Shown piece after piece: positions 12,771 to 18,911 of a DNA stretch of 18,911 bases. The DNA comes from DATGLW01 sp035293965. GTDB taxonomy: Bacteria > Actinomycetota > Acidimicrobiia > Acidimicrobiales > RAAP-2. Both the position numbers and the translations under genes were made by a program. The DNA is taken from positions 1 through 18,911 of the forward strand of contig DATGLW010000055.1 in assembly GCA_035293965.1 (NCBI GenBank). Reading direction: 5' to 3'. How positions within the stretch are numbered: the stretch's first letter is position 1; each line of letters opens with the position of its first letter. The notes under the pieces were generated by a model. The model searched no databases. It was not told the DNA's origin and saw only the letters and a program-made list of their open reading frames with translations.

Positions 12771-14234
12771 GTGCTGGCAGCGGTGACCAACAGTCCGTAC
12801 GCGGGCTGGCTCAACCCCGGGGACAACACGTGGCAGCTGGTGGCCGCCACGCTCGTCGGCCTCATGAGCCTCCCGGGTATCGCCGTCCTCTACGGAGGGC
12901 TCGTCCAGCGCAAGTGGGTCGTCAACACCATGCTGATGGCCTTCGCCGGGTTCAGCCTCGTGCTGCTCGTGTGGATCCTGTGGGCCTACAACATGGGCTT
13001 CTCGAGCCGCCCCTGGGATCTCTTCGGGGCCAAGTCGGGGTTCTTCTACAACCTCGTGGGCCAGCCCAAGCCGATCACGAGCCCCCTGGGTGAGCAGGCG
13101 CAGGCCACGTCGCTGGCTCAGACGCTCATACCCTTCCACTTCCCGAACGCCACCCTGGCCTACTTCCAGGTGGTGTTCGCCGCCATCACGCCGCTGCTGT
13201 TCCTCGGCAGCGTGATCGGCCGGATGAAGTTCAAGGCCTGGCTCGTGTTCGTCCCCCTGTGGATCACCTTCGTGTACGCGGTGAACGCGAAGCTGCTCTG
13301 GGGCGGGGGATGGTTCGCCATGAAGGGGGCGGTCGACTACTCGGGCGGCTACGTGATCCACCTCGCGGCGGGCGTGACCGGGTTCACCCTGGCCGCCATC
13401 CTGGGACCGCGTCTCCAGCGCGACAAGGCCCACGGGGTGCCCAACAACCTCATGATGTGCGCCGTCGGCGCCGGCATCCTGTGGCTCGGTTGGAACGGGT
13501 TCAACGGCGGCGACCCCTTCTACGCCGGCGCGGACGCCGCCTCGGCGGTCCTCAACACCAACGTGGCCACGGCGGCCGGCCTCCTCACCTGGATGGTGAT
13601 GGACATGCTCGTGAGCCGCGAGCGCAAGCCGACTTTCCTCGGGGCCATCAACGGCATGATCTGCGGCCTCGTCGCCATCACCCCCTCGGCCGGCTGGGTG
13701 AACGGCTACGGCGCCATCATCGTCGGCCTGGTGGCCTCGGCGGTGGTCTGGGTGGCGTGGAACTTCCTCTCGAGGGTGCGGCCCTTCAGCAAGGTGGACG
13801 ACGCCCTGGGAGTCGTCTACACGCACGGCATCGCGGGGCTCCTGGGCGGCCTCCTCGTCGGCTTCCTGGCCGACCCGGGCATGATCGAGTACCTGGGGGT
13901 CGGCAAGAGCCCGGCAGTCTCGGTGAACGGGTTGTTCTACACGGGGTCGTGGCACCAGGAATGGGAGCAGTTCCTCGCGGCCGTGTGGATCATCGTGTTC
14001 ACGGCCGCCATGACGGCCATCCTCGCCTACGTGACCAAGTTCGTGGTGCGGGGCCTGCGCGAGCCTGCCGAGGTGCTCGAGGTCGGCGACGTGGCCATCC
14101 ACGACGAGGAGGCCTACCCGCAGGAGACCTTCGCCGAGCGGGTGTCGGCCCTGTCGGCCTCGGCCGAGCGGATGGTGGCCGCCGGCACGACCGCCGAAGG
14201 CGCCCGCACCGACCGCGCCCCCGAGCGGCTCTGA
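12771..14234 (+). CDS. amtB: Ammonium transporter AmtB
   Basis: A 487-residue Amt/MEP/Rh family channel with eleven expected membrane spans. Family hallmarks are Asp189 in VDYSGGYVIH, the twin pore histidines His197 (VIHLAAGVTG) and His352 (YTHGIAGLLGG), GWNGFNGG (about 240-247), and MFLxxVIGRMKFKAW-like sequence around 145-157. The cytoplasmic tail (about 430-487) includes EVLEVGDVAIHDEEAYPQE, the region to which PII proteins bind and close the channel. The GTG start at 12771 has AGGAG 5 nt upstream. glnK follows after 94 nt on the same strand, the usual amtB-glnK pairing, and a GlnR-type site lies upstream, so induction under nitrogen limitation is likely. Confidence 0.97.
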   Translation: MLAAVTNSPYAGWLNPGDNTWQLVAATLVGLMSLPGIAVLYGGLVQRKWVVNTMLMAFAGFSLVLLVWILWAYNMGFSSRPWDLFGAKSGFFYNLVGQPKPITSPLGEQAQATSLAQTLIPFHFPNATLAYFQVVFAAITPLLFLGSVIGRMKFKAWLVFVPLWITFVYAVNAKLLWGGGWFAMKGAVDYSGGYVIHLAAGVTGFTLAAILGPRLQRDKAHGVPNNLMMCAVGAGILWLGWNGFNGGDPFYAGADAASAVLNTNVATAAGLLTWMVMDMLVSRERKPTFLGAINGMICGLVAITPSAGWVNGYGAIIVGLVASAVVWVAWNFLSRVRPFSKVDDALGVVYTHGIAGLLGGLLVGFLADPGMIEYLGVGKSPAVSVNGLFYTGSWHQEWEQFLAAVWIIVFTAAMTAILAYVTKFVVRGLREPAEVLEVGDVAIHDEEAYPQETFAERVSALSASAERMVAAGTTAEGARTDRAPERL

Positions 14235-14328
14235 GGGCCGGGCTCGTGGCGGCGAGGGCACGGTTCCGGTCTGGCGCCGGTTGGGCGAGGCTCGTGTTGA
14301 TGCGGTACCGATCGAAGGGAGCACAGGG

Positions 14329-14667
14329 GTGAAGCTCGTTGTGGCGGTCCTCAAGCCGTTCAAGCTCGACGACGTGAAAGGTGCGCTGAAGGACCTCGGC
14401 GTCGCCGGGATGACCATGACCGAGGCCCACGGCTTCGGCCGGCAGCGGGGCCACACCGAGGTCTACCGGGGGGCCGAGTACGAGGTCGACTTCGTGCCCA
14501 AGATCCGTCTGGAGGTCCTGGTGGACGACGGTCAGGCCGAGGACGTCGTCTCCGCGATCGTGGCGACGGCCCAGACGGGCAAGATCGGCGACGGCAAGGT
14601 GTGGGTCGTGCCCGTCGAGACGGTGGTCCGGGTGCGAACGGGCGAGCGGGGGATCGACGCCCTCTAG
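14329..14667 (+). CDS. glnK: Nitrogen regulatory PII protein GlnK
   Basis: A 112-residue PII protein at the normal length. It begins VKLVVAVLKPFKLDDVKGAL, and the T-loop (about 37-55) contains Gln39 and Tyr51 in RGAEYEVDFVPK; Tyr51 is the residue uridylylated in proteobacteria and adenylylated in actinobacteria. The B-loop TGKIGDGKVWV and C-terminal VVRVRTGERG are intact. It binds ATP/ADP and 2-oxoglutarate and blocks AmtB when nitrogen is plentiful. GTG 14329 was chosen because AGGGAG (14316-14321) lies 7 nt upstream; the in-frame upstream extension does not match PII proteins. glnD, often next in actinobacteria, is absent from this position. Confidence 0.96.
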   Translation: MKLVVAVLKPFKLDDVKGALKDLGVAGMTMTEAHGFGRQRGHTEVYRGAEYEVDFVPKIRLEVLVDDGQAEDVVSAIVATAQTGKIGDGKVWVVPVETVVRVRTGERGIDAL

Positions 14668-14669
14668 GT

Positions 14670-14690
14670 GACCCGGGCCCGGGCGGGGTC
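14670..14690. terminator. GC-rich hairpin between convergent glnK and gpmA
   Basis: GACCC (14670-14674) pairs with GGGTC (14686-14690), and the intervening CGGGCCCGGG is itself self-complementary. It occupies almost the whole 25-nt gap between the two stop codons. There is no T-tract on either strand, so a bidirectional terminator of the U-less GC hairpin type is only a suggestion. Confidence 0.4.
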
Positions 14691-14692
14691 GC

Positions 14693-15448
14693 TCAGCCAG
14701 CCTGACGGGCGACCGCCTCCGCTGCGGCACGCGCCGCAGCGGGGTCACCGAGGTAGGCGGCTTCGACCACGTCGAGCTGCTCGGTGAGGCGGTAGCGGTA
14801 GGGGATGCCGGTCGGGACCTCGAGGTCGACGATGGCGTCGTCGCCGATGCCGTCGAGGTGCTTGCGCAGCGCCCGCAGGCTGTTGCCGTGGGCGACGACG
14901 AGCACGGCCCCGCCCCGGGCCCCCTGGGTGAGCAGGTCGGGGACGATGGCGTCCTCCCAGTAGGGCAGGACGCGCCGCACCACGTCGGCCAGGCACTCGG
15001 TCCTCGGCAGCGCGTCGGGAGGGACGTCGCGGTAACGGGCGTCGTTCGTGGCTGCCCGCTCGTCGCCGGGCGCCAGGGGCGGTGGCGGCACGTCGTAGCT
15101 GCGCCGCCACAGCCGCACCTGCTCGGCACCATGGCGCTCGGCCGTCTCGCGCTTGTTGCGCCCCTGGAGGTCGCCGTAGTGGCGCTCGTTGAGCCGCCAG
15201 TGGCGCCGGACGGGGAGCCAGGACCGCCCCGCCTCGGCCAGCGCCAGGTCGGCCGTCCGCACGGCCCGGGCCAGGACCGACGTGTGCACCACGCGCAGGT
15301 CGAGGTCCGTCGCGCCCGCCAGCAGCCGCCCGGCCGAGCGCGCCTCTTCCTCTCCGCGGGGCGACAGGTCCACGTCGACCCACCCGGTGAAGAGGTTCTC
15401 GGCGTTCCACGTGGACTCGCCGTGCCGGAGGAGCACCAGGTCGGGCAC
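14693..15448 (-). CDS. gpmA: 2,3-bisphosphoglycerate-dependent phosphoglycerate mutase
   Basis: A 251-residue glycolytic enzyme interconverting 3- and 2-phosphoglycerate. It starts VPDLVLLRHGESTWNAENLF with the RHGES phosphohistidine motif, followed by FTGWVDVDLS. NERHYGDLQGRNK is the signature substrate loop of dPGMs, and VVAHGNSLRAL carries the second catalytic histidine. Length is normal for dPGM. The GTG at 15448 is where the family begins; upstream in-frame codons are low-complexity. There is no Shine-Dalgarno, but TACGCT lies 6 nt before the GTG, consistent with a leaderless mRNA. The gene is divergent from dnaK and convergent with glnK. Confidence 0.96.
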   Translation of the reverse strand: MPDLVLLRHGESTWNAENLFTGWVDVDLSPRGEEEARSAGRLLAGATDLDLRVVHTSVLARAVRTADLALAEAGRSWLPVRRHWRLNERHYGDLQGRNKRETAERHGAEQVRLWRRSYDVPPPPLAPGDERAATNDARYRDVPPDALPRTECLADVVRRVLPYWEDAIVPDLLTQGARGGAVLVVAHGNSLRALRKHLDGIGDDAIVDLEVPTGIPYRYRLTEQLDVVEAAYLGDPAAARAAAEAVARQAG

Positions 15449-15576
15449 GGGCGCAGCGTACCGGCGCGCCGCAAGCCCGTGCTGCCCACCCGGGTCGGCT
15501 GGCAGGGGGAGCGGGCGGCAGCCCCGCCAGCCTTTCAGCATCGCCAGCGGCCCGCACCGCCCCCTGCCGGCACTGC

Positions 15577-15606
15577 CTGCTGCGTGCTGCTGCGTGCTTG
15601 TGCGTG
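15577..15606 (+). repeat. 10-bp tandem repeat, 3 copies
   Basis: CTGCTGCGTG occurs at 15577-15586 and 15587-15596, and a third copy with two changes (CTTGTGCGTG) at 15597-15606. It directly abuts a 12-bp array. Confidence 0.9.
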
Positions 15607-15642
15607 CCAGTGGGGCTGCCAGTGGGGCTGCCAGTGGGGGCG
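15607..15642 (+). repeat. 12-bp tandem repeat, 3 copies
   Basis: CCAGTGGGGCTG occurs at 15607-15618 and 15619-15630, with a third copy CCAGTGGGGGCG at 15631-15642. It lies 50 nt upstream of the -35 box proposed for dnaK. Confidence 0.9.
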
Positions 15643-15691
15643 CACCGGCCATTGAGGATCAACTACCTGGATAACATTTGTCGAAGAAATA

Positions 15692-15722
15692 TTGACACGG
15701 ATGCACTCAGCTTTGCTACACT
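15692..15722 (+). promoter_or_regulatory. Putative dnaK operon promoter
   Basis: A perfect -35 TTGACA (15692-15697) and a -10-like TACACT (15717-15722) lie 19 nt apart in the only A/T-rich patch of the region. The spacer is longer than the usual 17 nt, so the exact -10 is uncertain. Transcription would start near 15729, giving a leader of about 70 nt before dnaK. Confidence 0.6.
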
Positions 15723-15799
15723 GTCCGCAGAAGTCTACGTGGAGAGGTCGGTGGCCCTGAGAGCGGCGGCTGCCGGCGCGAGGCAGAAGGGACCAGATC

Positions 15800-17634
<1,835 letters not shown>

Positions 17635-17638
<4 letters not shown>

Positions 17639-18480
17639 CCGGCCGGGCCGACACCTCGCCGGGGGAGGCGGCCCCCCGGCTGCGTGCGAACGAGTCCGAG
17701 CAGGGGAACTGCGCCGACCCGGCGCCAGCCGCCGCCTCGGCTCGCCCTGGCACCGACCCGGCTCGCACCGCCACGGCTGCCGGTACCGACCCGGCTCGCC
17801 CGGGCACCGACCCGGCTCGCCCGGGCACCGACCCGGCTCGCACCGCCACGGCCCCGGCCACCCCCAGCACACCCGGCGCACCCGGCGCCCGCGAAGGGGC
17901 AGGCCCGCAGGAACGTGCCAACGGCGGCGAGGCCGCCGAGCCTGAGGCCGGCGGAAGCGACGGCGGCGATGAGGGCCGGGAGCCCCAGGGGGATGACAAG
18001 GTCATCCTCGACGACCTCGTGGCGCTCGCCGCGCAGCGCGACGAGTACCTGGGCGCGCTCCAGCGCCTGCAGGCGGACTTCGAGAACTATCGCAAGCGGG
18101 TGCTGCGCCAGCAGGAAGAGCAGGCGGCCCGTGCGGCGAGTGACCTGGTCGGCAAGCTGCTGCCCGTCCTCGACACCCTGGACCTCGCCGAGGCCCACCT
18201 GCGGGCAGCGGGCCCGGGCGAGGCCGGCCACGACGCCCAGGCCCTCAGCCAGGCGCGGGCCCAGCTGGTGGACGTCCTCGCCAAGGAGGGGCTCGAGCGG
18301 GTCGACCAGGCGGAGGTCGCCTTCGACCCGGTGATCCACGACGCGGTCGCCCACGCCCCTGCCGGCGAGAGCGGCGGGCCCGGGCAGGGCCACGAGGCAG
18401 TGGTCGACGAGGTCCTCCGAGCCGGGTACCGGTGGCGGGGCCAGGTGCTCCGCCCGGCAATGGTCCGCGTCCGGAGCTGA
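17635..18480 (+). CDS. grpE: Nucleotide exchange factor GrpE with long repetitive N-terminus
   Basis: A 281-residue protein, longer than the usual about 180-220. The GrpE core occupies about residues 122-281: a coiled coil with LAAQRDEYLGALQRLQADFENYRKRVLRQQEE, then LLPVLDTLDLAEAHL, and the C-terminal beta domain VDEVLRAGYRWRGQVLRPAMVRV. The first about 120 residues are disordered-looking, rich in Ala/Pro/Gly/Thr, with four GTDPAR units (about 39-71). It acts as a nucleotide exchange factor and thermosensor for DnaK. The ATG at 17635 overlaps the dnaK stop by 4 nt; dnaJ begins 1 nt after the stop. The core is certain. Whether the whole N-terminus is translated depends on this start, which the ATGA overlap supports. 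Confidence 0.96.
17749..17844 (+). repeat. Tandem GTDPAR-coding repeats in grpE
   Basis: Four units of GGCACCGACCCGGCTCGC (one with GGT for GGC) occur. The last three are spaced 21 bp apart by CCG codons (GTDPARP), while the first is followed by a 15-bp ACC GCC ACG GCT GCC spacer, most of which recurs after the fourth. All spacings are multiples of three, so copy-number changes would keep the frame. Confidence 0.9.
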
Positions 18481-18481
18481 G

Positions 18482-18911
18482 ATGGCGGCGCAGCGCGAGT
18501 GGTTCGAGAAGGACTACTACAAGGTCCTCGGGGTGTCGGCGAACGCCACCGACAAGGAGATCACCCGCGCTTATCGCAAGCTCGCCAAGCAGTACCACCC
18601 CGACGCCAACCCCGGCGCCGAGGAGCGCTTCAAGGAGATATCCGCCGCCTACGACGTGCTCGGCGACGCCCAGCGGCGCAAGGAGTACGACGAGGTGCGG
18701 CGCCTCGGCCCGATGGCAGGGGGCTTCGGGGCGCCGGGCGGGGCGAGCGGCACCACGTTTCGCGTCGAGGACCTGGGGGACCTGGGCGACCTCTTCGGTG
18801 GGCTCTTCGGCGGGCGGGGCCGGCGCAGGGGGCGGGGCCCGCAGCGGGGTGCCGACATCGAAGCCACCCTGCACCTGTCCTTCGAGGACGCGGTGCGCGG
18901 CGTGACGGCAT
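18482..18911 (+). CDS. dnaJ: Chaperone DnaJ (Hsp40), 5' part
   Basis: The first 143 residues are present; the gene runs off the right edge. The J domain (about 10-73) begins EWFEKDYYKVLGVSANATDK and contains the HPD motif at residues 39-41 (YHPDANPG), which stimulates DnaK ATPase. A Gly/Phe-rich segment follows (about 79-115, GGFGAPGGASG and LFGGLFGGRG), then GADIEATLHLSFEDAVRGVT, the start of the substrate-binding domain. The sequence resembles actinobacterial DnaJ1, encoded in the dnaK operon. The ATG lies 1 nt after the grpE stop, with GGAG (18473-18476) at the end of grpE as Shine-Dalgarno. The zinc-finger region is outside the window. Confidence 0.97.
   Translation, partial: MAAQREWFEKDYYKVLGVSANATDKEITRAYRKLAKQYHPDANPGAEERFKEISAAYDVLGDAQRRKEYDEVRRLGPMAGGFGAPGGASGTTFRVEDLGDLGDLFGGLFGGRGRRRGRGPQRGADIEATLHLSFEDAVRGVTA

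Larger units (their letters stand above)
15449..15799. other. Divergent region between gpmA and dnaK
   Basis: No gene is supported in these 351 nt. It contains the gpmA start-proximal TACGCT, two adjacent tandem-repeat arrays (15577-15642), then a distinctly A/T-richer segment (about 15651-15725) with the likely dnaK promoter, and a leader of about 70 nt. Neither CIRCE nor a HAIR inverted repeat is present. Confidence 0.6.

Noticed and set aside
15577..15642. CRISPR array
   Set aside because: Repeat units are 10 and 12 bp with no unique spacers between them; these are simple tandem repeats.
15672..15688. LexA/SOS-box-like ACATTTGT upstream of dnaK
   Set aside because: Only the inner 8 nt fit; the outer TCGA arms of the actinobacterial SOS box do not match.
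15651..15725. CIRCE or HAIR heat-shock operator
   Set aside because: A GCACTC half-site is present at about 15703-15708, but no paired GAGTGC arm at the CIRCE spacing and no CTTGAGT/ACTCAAG pair were found.

Overview
The window is uniformly GC-rich with strong G/C preference at third codon positions. It looks like chromosome from a high-GC actinobacterium, and the gene set points to the Acidimicrobiia or a relative. Pointers are: a secreted glycosidase carrying YWEVASDGGIFAFGDAAF-type repeats, an EtfD-like Fe-S membrane protein, a TIGR03618-like F420/flavin-dependent PPOX protein, a LAXTG-anchored surface protein, a GlnR-type operator, and a dnaK-grpE-dnaJ operon whose DnaJ begins like actinobacterial DnaJ1. 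The taxon is inferred from gene content; no rRNA is present.

Left part (1-5300), envelope and signalling genes. A GH26-like secreted glycosidase on the minus strand (running off the left edge) is preceded by a clear cyclic-di-GMP-I riboswitch with its own promoter. To the right are a zinc-ribbon protein (minus), a two-gene plus-strand unit (small unknown protein plus LAXTG surface protein), a minus-strand pair (small basic protein and PIG-L/LmbE-type deacetylase), a PilZ-domain protein (plus) and an RsbW-like ATPase (minus). A c-di-GMP-sensing RNA and a c-di-GMP-binding protein fold within about 3 kb suggest that surface or exopolysaccharide functions here answer to c-di-GMP.

Middle (5430-9760), metabolic genes and a tRNA. 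There is an HSL-family alpha/beta-hydrolase (minus), a divergent two-domain VOC protein (plus), a large polytopic membrane protein resembling GT-C glycosyltransferases (minus), and tRNA-Gly(CCC) (minus).

Right part (10070-18911), core metabolism and stress. It holds an EtfD-like membrane Fe-S oxidoreductase (plus), a PPOX-fold protein (minus), amtB-glnK for ammonium uptake and PII signalling (plus), gpmA (minus), and dnaK-grpE-dnaJ (plus, dnaJ cut by the right edge). A four-box GlnR-type site lies between the PPOX gene and amtB, tying ammonium uptake to nitrogen control. Three minus-strand genes (starts 9425, 12586, 15448) have a TACGNT hexamer 6-8 nt before the start codon and no Shine-Dalgarno, which suggests leaderless transcripts. 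Several intergenic regions and the grpE 5' end carry short tandem repeats.

The best candidates for new biology are the c-di-GMP riboswitch/GH26/PilZ neighbourhood, the GlnR box outside the genera where GlnR is best studied, and the overlapping small-protein/LAXTG pair. No phage, transposase, CRISPR array or toxin-antitoxin module was seen.
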